From: Candidatus Methylospira mobilis
GTDB lineage: Bacteria > Pseudomonadota > Gammaproteobacteria > Methylococcales > Methylococcaceae
Direction: 5' to 3'
Length of the DNA: 64,000 nt
Assembly: GCF_009498235.1 (NCBI RefSeq)
Contig: NZ_CP044205.1
Span: forward strand, 429,716-493,715
Shown: piece after piece, positions 39,027 through 47,103 of the stretch
How the letters are laid out: each line of letters opens with the position of its first letter
Position numbering within the stretch: position 1 is the stretch's first letter
Made by a program: the position numbers and the translations under genes
Notes under the pieces: model-generated
What the model was told of the DNA's origin: nothing
Databases searched by the model: none
Seen by the model: only the letters and a program-made list of their open reading frames with translations

Positions 39027-40670
39027 TTACCGGTATTCCTTGTAATTAAGCTGGTATTTGTTCATGCGCAGTCCAAGAATACGCCGAGTCAATCCCAGGT
39101 GCGCAGCCGCTTCGGTGGTGTTGCCGTGATGCAGTTTCAGCGCTTCGACGATCATTTCGTATTCGACCGTATTCAGTTTGGCGTCCAAGCCGCCTTCGCA
39201 GGAAACTTCCGATATCACCGGCGTCTGCAGGGAGGGCGGCAAGTGATAACCATGGATTACTCCGTCCTCGGCGAGGATGACCGCCCTTTCGATGACGTGT
39301 TCGAGCTCCCGCACGTTGCCGGGCCAGTGGTAACACAGCAGCATGTTCAAGGCCGGCGTCGATATCCTTTTAATTTCAATGTCCATTTCCTTCGAGTAAT
39401 ATTCTACGAAATGATCCGCAAGGACTACGATGTCGTTGCCTCTGTCCCGTAGCGGTGGAATGGTGATCGGGAACACGTTCAGCCGGTAGTAAAGGTCTTC
39501 GCGGAAGCTCCCGTTTGCAACCATGCCGGCCAGATCCTTGTTGGTTGCCGCAAGGATGCGTATGTCGACCTTGCGGGGTGTATTACTGCCCACGCGTTCG
39601 AAGGTTTTTTCCTGCAGGACGCGCAACAGTTTTGCCTGCATGGGCAGAGAGAGCTCACCTGCTTCGTCCAGGAAAATGGTTCCGCCGTCGGCTTCTTCGA
39701 AGCGTCCCTTGCGCAGGCCCGCCGCTCCGGTGAACGAGCCTTTTTCGTGTCCGAACAACTCGCTTTCGATCACGCTTTCCGGGAGAGCGGCGCAATTGAA
39801 TTTTACGAACGGCCCTGAAGCGCTGGGACTGTTGTAGTGAATTGCGCTGGCGACCACCTCTTTGCCGACCCCGCTTTCCCCGAGTATCAATACGGTTGCT
39901 TTCGACTTGCTTATTTTCTCGATCAGGTTGTAGACCTCCTGCATCGGTTTCGAGTTGCCGATGATGTTGGATGGCTTGAATTTCTCCTTGAGGGCGTTGC
40001 GCAGTCGCAGATTTTCGTTTTCCAGAGCAACCTGATGAACGTTTTCCAGCAGATAAAGCTCGACCGCCTGCGCCGTTGTGGACGCGAGTATCGACAATAC
40101 CTCCACGTCGAGCCGCAGCAGCCGGGCGTTGTCGTATATGCGTTCCGCGCTGATGGTTCCGAGCACTCTCCCTCCGCGCAGGATCGGGACGCACAGGAAC
40201 GACAGTTTGCGGTCGATGTCGGCGTTGCGGCTGCCGGTGCGATTCAGAAAGTCCGGTTCGTCGCTGATGCGCGGAACAATGATCGGTTTGCCGGTTTCAA
40301 CGACTTTGCCGGTAATGCCTTCTCCGAGGAAATAGATGCCTCTCGCTTCCTCTTCGTCGGTCAATCCGAAGCTTTTATGTATGAAGATTTTTCCGTAGTC
40401 GTGTTGATGCAAAGTCACCATTCCGCGTATGACTTTCATGTGCCGTTTCATCACCTGCAGCAGGATGGCCAGTGTGCCGGCAAGATCTTCGCTTTCGGTG
40501 ACGATACGGCTCATTTCGTACATAAGCGGCAACACATTGGTCCGGCACTCGCCAAGATCGCATTCGCACAGATGCGGAATCCCTGATACCGGGACTTGCT
40601 GGGGTTTAATTTTCAGTTGCAGCGGATCGTCGGAATTTATTTTCGCTACGACGTTTGTTTCGAGAACCAT
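39027..40670 (-). CDS. vnfA: Sigma54-dependent activator VnfA
   Basis: A 547-residue NifA/VnfA-type enhancer-binding protein. It carries the VnfA-type CxCx4C motif at C35, C37 and C42 (LCECDLGEC), which in A. vinelandii holds an Fe-S cluster for sensing. A GAF domain spans about 55-205. The AAA+ domain has Walker A GESGVGK (264-270), a GSFTGA sigma54-contact loop (311-316) and Walker B TIFLDE. The C-terminal Fis-type helix-turn-helix is NTTEAAAHLGLTRRILGLR. It should activate vnf promoters with RNA polymerase-sigma54. A ModE-type site lies 22 bases upstream of its ATG, predicting repression by Mo. Confidence 0.93.
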   Translation of the reverse strand: MVLETNVVAKINSDDPLQLKIKPQQVPVSGIPHLCECDLGECRTNVLPLMYEMSRIVTESEDLAGTLAILLQVMKRHMKVIRGMVTLHQHDYGKIFIHKSFGLTDEEEARGIYFLGEGITGKVVETGKPIIVPRISDEPDFLNRTGSRNADIDRKLSFLCVPILRGGRVLGTISAERIYDNARLLRLDVEVLSILASTTAQAVELYLLENVHQVALENENLRLRNALKEKFKPSNIIGNSKPMQEVYNLIEKISKSKATVLILGESGVGKEVVASAIHYNSPSASGPFVKFNCAALPESVIESELFGHEKGSFTGAAGLRKGRFEEADGGTIFLDEAGELSLPMQAKLLRVLQEKTFERVGSNTPRKVDIRILAATNKDLAGMVANGSFREDLYYRLNVFPITIPPLRDRGNDIVVLADHFVEYYSKEMDIEIKRISTPALNMLLCYHWPGNVRELEHVIERAVILAEDGVIHGYHLPPSLQTPVISEVSCEGGLDAKLNTVEYEMIVEALKLHHGNTTEAAAHLGLTRRILGLRMNKYQLNYKEYR

Positions 40671-40692
40671 TTTCGCTACCTCGTTAAATAAG

Positions 40693-40716
40693 CGCGATAT
40701 TTATAATGATATAACG
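40693..40716 (-). promoter_or_regulatory. ModE-type operator in the vnfA promoter
   Basis: Read on the plus strand, left half CGCGATAT, 8 spacer bases and right half ATATAACG match the ModE pattern with exact 24-bp geometry. The right half differs by one base from the E. coli modA box (ACATAACG) and runs on into GAT, as in the longer consensus. Lying 23-46 bases before the vnfA ATG, it would block the promoter when Mo-loaded ModE is bound. Confidence 0.72.
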
Positions 40717-40789
40717 ATGGCGGTGATTACTCAAAAAAATGGCTCATATGGCAAGTCTGAGTAGTACGGAACGCTGCCTGCCTGGCCGA

Positions 40790-41029
40790 TTAGTCTATAG
40801 GCGCCGGTACGACGCGCACCGGTTCGCGCAATGCCGCCATCAGTTTTCTTCGTACACCGCCCAGGGTCTGGCCGGCCAGCGTGCAGGTGGTGCAGGCGCC
40901 GCTTAGCCTGACCTTGACGATATCGCCGACGACGTCCACCAGTTCGATGTCGCCGCCGTCACGCTGCAAGCCGGGACGAAGTTCTTGGAGAGTGGAGTTA
41001 ATAAGCGCGATTTTTTGCGGTGCGTTCAT
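40790..41029 (-). CDS. Nfu-type (NifU C-terminal domain) Fe-S scaffold
   Basis: A 79-residue protein equal to the C-terminal domain of NifU/Nfu: LINSTLQELRPGLQRDGGDIELVDVVGDIVKVRLSGACTTCTLAGQTL, with the CxxC that binds a transferable 4Fe-4S cluster. I start it at 41029 (MNAPQKIALIN) as in short Nfu proteins; the frame to 41095 is unsupported. A sigma54 promoter lies about 90 bases upstream and vnfA follows downstream on the same strand. It probably delivers Fe-S clusters to V-nitrogenase components, as proposed for VnfU-like proteins. Confidence 0.88.
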   Translation of the reverse strand: MNAPQKIALINSTLQELRPGLQRDGGDIELVDVVGDIVKVRLSGACTTCTLAGQTLGGVRRKLMAALREPVRVVPAPID

Positions 41030-41121
41030 TGGCGATAGCTTCCTGATGAATGAATTCGAATGGGGCCGGATATTGTGGCGACAAGAATTGGACATCGCTC
41101 ACGGGGAATATATAAAAATCA

Positions 41122-41137
41122 AGCAAACCCCATACCA
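41122..41137 (-). promoter_or_regulatory. Sigma54 promoter of the Nfu-like gene
   Basis: On the minus strand TGGTATGGGGTTTGCT matches TGGCACG-N4-TTGCT with GG-N10-GC spacing. It is 93 bases upstream of the Nfu-like ATG and faces away from the promoter at 41382, with the VnfA-type site between them. Confidence 0.75.
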
Positions 41138-41234
41138 TGGATGAGATGCAGTTTTCCGCCTGCGGCAACGCGGTCGCCATCCGCTTCCGGCGCCTTCGCT
41201 GCTCGTTCCGGATCGTAATAACAAATGGAGAAGC

Positions 41235-41248
41235 GTACCTAACAGTAC
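41235..41248. promoter_or_regulatory. VnfA-type upstream activator site GTAC-N6-GTAC
   Basis: GTACCTAACAGTAC is an exact copy of the GTAC-N6-GTAC pattern reported for A. vinelandii VnfA binding sites. It lies about 100 bases upstream of the -24 element of the Nfu promoter and 135 bases upstream of that of the transporter promoter, the usual distance for enhancer binding. A second, imperfect site (GTAC-N5-GAAC) is at 41285-41297. Confidence 0.75.
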
Positions 41249-41381
41249 GAAAGGAATGGATATGCATGAGCTTCTGTCGAGAAAGTACGGATTGAACTTT
41301 AACTGCAGTGCTGACTGACCGCGTGTGGGTACAGCCGGTGCATCGCAGAGTTTTCATGTCCGAACGAGGCTTTTTAGTTAA

Positions 41382-41397
41382 TGGCACGTAACCTGCT
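41382..41397 (+). promoter_or_regulatory. Sigma54 promoter of the vanadate-type transporter operon
   Basis: TGGCACGTAACCTGCT is a near-perfect -24/-12 element: TGGCACG intact and GG-N10-GC spacing exact. Transcription would begin near 41408, about 146 bases before the first ATG. Confidence 0.82.
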
Positions 41398-41553
41398 TTT
41401 GCATTAATGTAGCCATTCAGTAGCGGAATAAAGCCCACTCCTAACGGGGGTCGACAAAGCCAGCCGAATAGCGGGCATCAATCATGCCTCCGGCAGCTCG
41501 ACAAACAAGTAAAAAATCTGTGGATTTCGGCAATTATTGGAAGGGGAGGGCTC

Positions 41554-42384
41554 ATGACGTTTCTTTTTTCCGGCCCTGAGCCGAAAATCGGCCTTCGCTT
41601 CTCAGGTGCGGAAATGATTCGGTTCAAAGGCGTGACATTGAATCGCGGCGATAGCGAAGTGCTGCGCGACATCACCCTCAGCATTCCCTCAGGATCGGTA
41701 ACCGCCATTGTAGGACGGTCCGGCGCCGGAAAGACCACGCTGCTCGGCGCAATTAACGGGTTGATTCCGCTGTCGTCCGGCGCGCTTGCGGTGACCGGCA
41801 TCGGACCTCTCGATCATGGCGGAGCCTGGCGCGAACATCGCCGCCGCATAGCCACCGTATTTCAGGATCATGCGCTGATAGACCGGCTGTCGGCCATGGA
41901 CAACGTGCTGCTGGGGCTTGCGGATGCACGCCATCCGCTCTCTCCGTTGCCATGGCCGTTACCCATGCGGCGGCGTGCGGCCGAGGCGTTGATCGAGGTG
42001 GGACTGCTGCATCACGCCGCGACCAGAACTTCATATCTCAGCGGCGGCGAGCGTCAGCGCGTCGGGATTGCGCGCGCTCTGGTGCGTCAGCCGCGGCTGC
42101 TGCTCGGCGACGAGCCCTTTTCCTCCCTGGACCCCGCACTCGTCCATCATCTGGGGGTGAGCTTGCGCCATGCTGCGGTCCACTACGGCGTTACCGTCGT
42201 TCTGGTGCTTCACCAGATTGAGACCGCGCTGGCGCTGGCGGATAGGGTCATCGGTTTGGCTGCGGGGCATGTGGTTTTCGACGGTCCTGCGGCGAAATTC
42301 GATTCGTCCGCGCGCTCCCTCGTTTTTGAAGTTCCTGCCCGGCAGGAAACATCCTGTTCTTCCAACTTTTGTACCCGATGGTGA
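41554..42384 (+). CDS. Phosphonate-type ABC transporter ATPase, probable vanadate importer
   Basis: A 276-residue PhnC-like ATPase. It has Walker A GRSGAGKTT, the Q-loop TVFQDHALIDRLSAMDNVLLG, the signature LSGGERQRVGIARAL, Walker B RLLLGDEPFSSLD and the switch-region His in LVLHQIETA. A strong GGGGAGGG site fixes the ATG at 41554. It is first in a three-gene importer operon with PhnD- and PhnE-like partners. No phosphonate-degradation genes are nearby. The sigma54 promoter and VnfA-type site upstream, plus the vnf setting, point to vanadate, as for the VupABC system of Anabaena variabilis. The substrate is inference. Confidence 0.85.
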   Translation: MTFLFSGPEPKIGLRFSGAEMIRFKGVTLNRGDSEVLRDITLSIPSGSVTAIVGRSGAGKTTLLGAINGLIPLSSGALAVTGIGPLDHGGAWREHRRRIATVFQDHALIDRLSAMDNVLLGLADARHPLSPLPWPLPMRRRAAEALIEVGLLHHAATRTSYLSGGERQRVGIARALVRQPRLLLGDEPFSSLDPALVHHLGVSLRHAAVHYGVTVVLVLHQIETALALADRVIGLAAGHVVFDGPAAKFDSSARSLVFEVPARQETSCSSNFCTRW

Positions 42385-42388
42385 AACC

Positions 42389-43276
42389 ATGTATACAACC
42401 GTTAATCGTATCTTTCCGTGCTTGGTCTTGCTGCTAGGCGTTTTGTTGGCGTCATTTTCCGCTATCGGAGCCCAGGAGCATCCCGAACGTTTGAAGATCG
42501 GGCTGCTGCCGGGCGAATCGGCGCCCACGGTGATGCGCTTGAACGAGCCTCTCAGGGCGTATCTGGAAAAACGGCTCGGCATTCCGGTTGAATTGATGGT
42601 TGGTGCCAACTACGCGGCCACCGGCGAGGCATTGCGCTTCGGCCGTATCGATATCGCTTACCTCGGGCCGGTGACCTATATCCTGCAAAGCCGCCGCGCC
42701 CGGCTCGAGCCTTTCGCCCGTCCGACCCATGCAGATGTCGGCCCGACCTTTCAGGCGGTCATCATCGTACCCAAGGACAGTCCGGCGAAAACCCTGACCG
42801 ATCTGAAAGGGAAGGAAGTGGCAATGGGCGACCCGGCCTCAACTTCCGGCACCTGGGTGCCGCGCTACCAGTTGCTCGAAGCCGGACTCGCGGCGGAACG
42901 TGACTATACGCTCCGTGTACTCGGTGCGCACGACGCTGTCGCACTGGCTGTGGCCCATCATAAGGTGGCTGCGGGCGGCCTCAGCCTGCCGATTTACCGG
43001 CGCTTGCTCAACGAAGGAAAAATAGACCCTGATGCCGTGAGGATACTTGCCGAGTCGCCGCCGATCCCGGAGTATATGTGGACTTTCCGCGCAGGACTCG
43101 ATCCCGCCTTCCGCGAAGAAGTGAGAAAAGCTTTTGTCGGCGTGAACGATCCGGAAGCGCTCAAGGTGTTTCGCGCGGTAGCCTTTATTCCCGCCGTCGA
43201 CTCCGATGTCGACCGGGTACGCAGCTGGATCGAGGCGATACGCAAGCAAAACCCCAACGCGGTTCCTGCGCCATGA
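42389..43276 (+). CDS. PhnD-like oxyanion-binding protein, probable vanadate-binding
   Basis: A 295-residue periplasmic binding protein. It has a signal peptide (CLVLLLGVLLASFSAIGA) and the PhnD-family fold start RLKIGLLPGESAPTVMRLNEPL, then DIAYLGPVTYILQ, VIIVPKDSPAKTLTDLKGKEVAMGDPASTSGTWVP and AHHKVAAGGLSL. The DPASTSG loop is where relatives bind phosphate-like groups, consistent with a tetrahedral oxyanion such as vanadate. The start at 42389 lies 5 bases after the ATPase stop. In importers of this family the binding protein sets the substrate, so binding assays on it would be decisive. Confidence 0.85.
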   Translation: MYTTVNRIFPCLVLLLGVLLASFSAIGAQEHPERLKIGLLPGESAPTVMRLNEPLRAYLEKRLGIPVELMVGANYAATGEALRFGRIDIAYLGPVTYILQSRRARLEPFARPTHADVGPTFQAVIIVPKDSPAKTLTDLKGKEVAMGDPASTSGTWVPRYQLLEAGLAAERDYTLRVLGAHDAVALAVAHHKVAAGGLSLPIYRRLLNEGKIDPDAVRILAESPPIPEYMWTFRAGLDPAFREEVRKAFVGVNDPEALKVFRAVAFIPAVDSDVDRVRSWIEAIRKQNPNAVPAP

Positions 43277-44109
43277 GCGATCAAATCGTTTCGTTTCCGC
43301 ATCGTTCCGGTTTGGATGCCGTTCTTGCAGCGCATGGCCGCGAGGAACTGAAACGCGGCCTGCGCTTTGTCTGCGCCATGGCCGTCTTCGTTTGCGCTTT
43401 CGGCTTCGCGGGCGTCTTCGATCCGGAACGTTACCGCGACGCGCTGGCGACTATCGTGACGCTGCTTGGAGACTCGTTGCCACCGGAATTCGCCCGCTGG
43501 AAACACTGGGGACGGCCATTGCTCGACACTCTGGCGATGAGCGTGTCCGGCACTGCGCTCGCCTGCTTCGCCGCGCTGCCGCTGGCGCTGGCGGCGGCGC
43601 GCAACACCGGACCAGCATGGCTGGGCGGAGTCGTGCGCCTGTTTCTCAATATGCTGCGCTCGGTGCCGGGAGTCATCTGGGGCGTCATGTTCGTCGCGGC
43701 AGTCGGTTTCGGTCCACTGCCCGGCGTACTTGCGCTCGCCTGTCACTCGACCGGCATGCTGGGAAAGCTTTATGCCGAAATACTGGAGCATGTCGACCCC
43801 GCGCCGGGCAATGCATTGCGCAGCCAGGGCGTATCGTGGCTGGGTATCGCACGCTTCGCCGTGCTGCCGCAAATCCTGCCGAGATTGCTGGATATAACTT
43901 TCTATCGGTGGGAGCACAATGTACGCGCAGCCACCGTACTGGGTCTTGTCGGCGCAGGCGGCATAGGCCTGGAAATCATGACGGCCTTTCACCTTTTCGA
44001 ATACCGCGAAGCGCTCGCACTTATTATCGTTTTATGGGGATTGGTGACTCTCATCAACGCCGGTGGAGCGCAAATCCGCACCCGGCTTCTTGATCTCGAT
44101 CACGGTTGA
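43273..44109 (+). CDS. PhnE-like ABC permease, probable vanadate importer
   Basis: A 278-residue inner-membrane permease with about six helices and a PhnE-like layout: LLDTLAMSVSGTALACFAALPLALAAARNTGP, RSVPGVIWGVMFVAAVG and the coupling loop GNALRSQGVSWLGIARFAVLPQILPRLLD. The C-terminus has TVLGLVGAGGIGLEIMTAFH. Its ATG overlaps the stop of the binding-protein gene (ATGA). It completes the C-D-E operon, which ends 145 bases before the next sigma54 promoter. Confidence 0.88.
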   Translation: MSDQIVSFPHRSGLDAVLAAHGREELKRGLRFVCAMAVFVCAFGFAGVFDPERYRDALATIVTLLGDSLPPEFARWKHWGRPLLDTLAMSVSGTALACFAALPLALAAARNTGPAWLGGVVRLFLNMLRSVPGVIWGVMFVAAVGFGPLPGVLALACHSTGMLGKLYAEILEHVDPAPGNALRSQGVSWLGIARFAVLPQILPRLLDITFYRWEHNVRAATVLGLVGAGGIGLEIMTAFHLFEYREALALIIVLWGLVTLINAGGAQIRTRLLDLDHG

Positions 44110-44253
44110 TCCTAGTGGTCCTCGCGCCTGTACAATGTTCTGCTGTCATAACCGACTTTGTTTATTCGTATCGGGCTGTGCATCATATCCCCCATTCGCA
44201 CATCCGGGGATGTCTTACAAGGGCATCCCCTGAATTTCAGCGTGAGGCTGAGT

Positions 44254-44269
44254 TGGCGCGGCATTTGCC
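44254..44269 (+). promoter_or_regulatory. Sigma54 promoter of the five-gene unknown operon
   Basis: TGGCGCGGCATTTGCC has exact GG-N10-GC spacing (GG at 44255-44256, GC at 44267-44268) and a consensus TTGC. It lies 50 bases before the ATG at 44319. A single GTAC half-site at 44130-44133 is 121 bases upstream of the -24 element. Confidence 0.75.
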
Positions 44270-44318
44270 GAAAATATGACGGTTTATTGCCGGTTTTCAC
44301 ATAGGAGCGCGTTCCGCG

Positions 44319-45353
44319 ATGAGTTCACTACCTGTTCCCGATTTATTGCTGCGTCCGTCCGCGGCCCCCTCGACGCGCATCCTGTTCATTGCCCGCCATG
44401 CGCCGAGCGAACCGATATATGAGTGTCGGTCCTATCCCGGTGACGGGGGATATCCCGCCTATTATCACCGGGTTTGGGAAGGGCTGAACGAATTGGGATA
44501 CCGCGTTGTTACCGCCAGCGATTGCCTGGCCGTCTATAAGGCGCCGGGCAATGTGGATTTGGTGTTTTCCCTGTACAACCGCATCCCCATCAATAATCCC
44601 GAAATCTTTTTGGCGTCCACCTGCGAGTTCCTGCGCATGCCGTGCGTCGGCTCCCGGCCGAATACCCGCGCGCTTGCCGAGGATAAATGGTTTTCCAAGC
44701 TGGCGGCCAGGGCCATGGGACTGCCGGTGGCCGAGGGTGCCGGCTATGATTCGGCAAGCGCATTGGCAAGCCCGGCCGCATTTGCAGGCCCTTATTTCAT
44801 CAAAAACCGTTTTGGCGCCGCGTCCGAAGGAATCAGCGCCGACTCGATTCAGGATGACTGGGCTGGAGCCGCCCGCGTCGCCCATGGCCTGCTGGAACGC
44901 GGCATGTCGGTGCTGATCGAGTCCTACGCTCCCGGTATCGATATCACCGTTCCCGTCCTGGGAGGAGAGCAACCGATCATTCTGGGGGTGGTCAATCCTG
45001 GATCGAATCAGGAGGGCGGGATTATCACCGAGGATTTGAAACGCAATGACCCGATGGGTTACGAGATGTTCGACGCCGGACCCGCAGAAGCCGGCCTTCG
45101 TTCCGATGTGGCGGCGTTATGGACCATGGCAGGCCCCATGGATTATTTCCGCCTGGATTATCGCTTTGATCCGCATACAGGCCGCCGCGTCTTTCTGGAG
45201 TTCAACATTTGTTGCCATATTGGCCGTAGCGGCGCTATTTGTTTGGCTGCATCCCGGTGGGGGCTTAACCAATTGGATGTGCTTGGCCATGTGATTGAAT
45301 ACAGTCTTCGCCGTCAATCCACTATTCGGGAGATTTGTCGATGGGCGCCATGA
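44319..45353 (+). CDS. ATP-grasp ligase, first gene of the unknown sigma54 operon
   Basis: A 344-residue ATP-grasp-fold protein related to D-Ala-D-Ala ligases. The preATP-grasp part has ILFIARHAPSEPIYECRSYP and a conserved-looking NVDLVFSLYNRIPINNPEIF. The ATP-grasp domain begins near DKWFSKLAARAMGLPVAEG and includes PYFIKNRFGAASEGISADS, MSVLIESYAPGIDITVPVLG and the metal-binding end DYFRLDYRFDPHTGRRVFLEFN. These enzymes join a carboxylate to an amine or thiol through an acyl-phosphate. An AGGAG site and a sigma54 promoter precede it. The substrate is unknown; it may make or load a small organic ligand. Confidence 0.85.
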   Translation: MSSLPVPDLLLRPSAAPSTRILFIARHAPSEPIYECRSYPGDGGYPAYYHRVWEGLNELGYRVVTASDCLAVYKAPGNVDLVFSLYNRIPINNPEIFLASTCEFLRMPCVGSRPNTRALAEDKWFSKLAARAMGLPVAEGAGYDSASALASPAAFAGPYFIKNRFGAASEGISADSIQDDWAGAARVAHGLLERGMSVLIESYAPGIDITVPVLGGEQPIILGVVNPGSNQEGGIITEDLKRNDPMGYEMFDAGPAEAGLRSDVAALWTMAGPMDYFRLDYRFDPHTGRRVFLEFNICCHIGRSGAICLAASRWGLNQLDVLGHVIEYSLRRQSTIREICRWAP

Positions 45354-46414
45354 TCAGCAACCCCCTGGTGATGAGGGGGTTTTCCGCAGCAAATGGAGTG
45401 TTTACCGGCTGTCCGTGGGATTTGCTGGCCAATGTTCCCGTACCCTTGCGCCATCAAGTGTGCGACGGCATTGCCGGCGTGGTGGCGCAAACCGAAAGCG
45501 CGAACGGCAAGGCGTTTAAATGGCACATTCCCCTGGGGCAGGGGGGCGTTAGTCCGTTTGATAAATTACGCTTCATTCATTCCCTTGCCGACTACCCCAA
45601 TATGCTGGTGTCCGCCGATCACGGCAGTGCATTCAATCGACGCTTCCAGGAGCGTTATCTGATGAAGGGGGCATTTAGCGGAGCGCAGCCTGAAGGCGCC
45701 GCCACCGTTTTTAGCGATAGCGGATTGATTGATCCTGCAGGGTGGATTGGGGTGTTTGCCGTTGCGCCGTTCGTGATGCTGATCGATCATCGGCGTTTGG
45801 GCGGATTGCCTACTCCGTGCCGCTGGGCCGACTTGATGGAGCCTGTCTATCGCAATCAGGTCGTCTTCAGCGGCTGGAAACGCGAGGGGGATAGCCGCTA
45901 CTCGCAATTCAATAAATTCTTTCTGCTGGCGATGTCCAAAGAGTTCGGTTTGAATGGAATGTCCAGAATCGTGGCCAATGTGCCTTCCCTGCTTCATTCC
46001 GCTCAGATGCCGCGGCTGGCGGGTACTGCGTCCTCGCCGGGCGGGATCTATGTCCTGCCCTGGGCGCAGGCTGACATGTGTCCAAGGCGTGGACAGACCG
46101 AGGTGGTCTGGCCGGAAGAGGGAGCCTTGGCCTATCCCCTCTGGCTGACGGTCAAGTCATCGCACCGACTATCGTTGGATGTTCTGGTCAGACACTTCTA
46201 CGGCGCAGAATTGGGGGGTATCCTCAATCAGAACCGTTACCCGTCGCTATGTACTGGTTTGCCGCCCAGTGTTCCCGCCGGCTCCAAACTGAACTGGCTG
46301 GGGTGGGACTTCGTACGCCACCCTGCGACAGCCAAATTGATCCAGGCTGTCAGCCGCACGTTCCTGGACGCCATGGACAAAAGACAAACTAAAGGAATGC
46401 GATTATGCGCCTGA
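45341..46414 (+). CDS. Leaderless substrate-binding-protein-like gene
   Basis: A 357-residue protein with the look of a type 2 periplasmic binding protein (LLANVPVPLRHQVCDGIAGVVAQ, GVFAVAPFVMLIDHRRLGGLPTPCRWADLMEPVYRNQVVFSGWKREG, GGIYVLPWAQADMC). No signal peptide or lipobox is evident at its N-terminus MGAMISNPLVMRGFSAANGV, so it probably stays in the cytoplasm. That is unusual for this fold. The ATG at 45341 has a GGGAG site; it overlaps the ATP-grasp gene. No permease gene is present in the operon. It may bind a metal or ligand intermediate in the cell. Confidence 0.78.
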   Translation: MGAMISNPLVMRGFSAANGVFTGCPWDLLANVPVPLRHQVCDGIAGVVAQTESANGKAFKWHIPLGQGGVSPFDKLRFIHSLADYPNMLVSADHGSAFNRRFQERYLMKGAFSGAQPEGAATVFSDSGLIDPAGWIGVFAVAPFVMLIDHRRLGGLPTPCRWADLMEPVYRNQVVFSGWKREGDSRYSQFNKFFLLAMSKEFGLNGMSRIVANVPSLLHSAQMPRLAGTASSPGGIYVLPWAQADMCPRRGQTEVVWPEEGALAYPLWLTVKSSHRLSLDVLVRHFYGAELGGILNQNRYPSLCTGLPPSVPAGSKLNWLGWDFVRHPATAKLIQAVSRTFLDAMDKRQTKGMRLCA

Positions 46415-47103
46415 TTACCGTTGCCGGACCGCCATCGGTGGGCAAGACATCCGTGGTGGTCAAAACGGCCAGGATTTTGGCAGGCTCAGAACGCCGCGTC
46501 GGCATCGTCAAATTTGACTCATTGAATACCTCGGATGACGAGGTTTATCAGCGGGCGGGTTTGCCGGTCAAAGTGGGGCTGGCGGGCAGCGTCTGTCCCG
46601 ACCATTTCTTTGTCAGCAACATCGACGACTGCGTTAGCTGGGGGCGCCGGGCAGCGCTTGATTTCTTGATCGCCGAAAGCGCCGGGTTGTGCAACCGCTG
46701 CTCACCGCATATTCAGGGTGTTCTGGCCGTTTGCGTGATCGATAATCTGTCGGGCGTTCACACGCCGCGCAAGATCGGGCCGATGCTGAAATTGGCCGAC
46801 GTGGTGGTGATCACCAAGGGCGATATCGTCAGCCAGGCCGAACGCGAGGTTTTTTCTTTCAATGTCCGCCAAGCCAATCCGCGCGCCGTGATACTGTTTT
46901 TCAACGGCATCACCGGCCAGGGCGCCGCTGAATTGGGATATCACCTGGATCAAGCTCCCGTTATCCATGAGTTGGAAGGCAGCCGCCTGCGTTTTCCCAT
47001 GCCTTCGGCGGTATGCCCTTATTGTATCGGCGAAACCATCATCGGACAGGATCATCAACGAGGCAATGTACGCAAGATGGCCTTGGGCGACAAACCGGCA
47101 TGA
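46405..47103 (+). CDS. HypB/CobW-like metal-handling GTPase
   Basis: A 232-residue G3E-type P-loop GTPase. Walker A is GPPSVGKT (8-15), the base-specificity motif is ITKGD (136-140), and candidate metal-binding Cys are C64, C76, CxxC at 96-99 (ESAGLCNRC) and CxxC at 204-207 (CPYCIGE). In HypB, UreG and CobW relatives, GTP hydrolysis drives insertion or sorting of Ni, Co or Zn, with a Cys site at a similar position to C96. An AAAGGA site precedes the ATG, which overlaps the upstream gene. It strongly suggests that the operon handles a metal. Confidence 0.85.
   Translation: MRLITVAGPPSVGKTSVVVKTARILAGSERRVGIVKFDSLNTSDDEVYQRAGLPVKVGLAGSVCPDHFFVSNIDDCVSWGRRAALDFLIAESAGLCNRCSPHIQGVLAVCVIDNLSGVHTPRKIGPMLKLADVVVITKGDIVSQAEREVFSFNVRQANPRAVILFFNGITGQGAAELGYHLDQAPVIHELEGSRLRFPMPSAVCPYCIGETIIGQDHQRGNVRKMALGDKPA

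Noticed and set aside
41554..44109. Phosphonate importer PhnCDE as the functional call
   Set aside because: No C-P lyase or phosphonatase genes are nearby, and the VnfA-type site and sigma54 promoter point to vanadium. Kept as phosphonate-type by family only.
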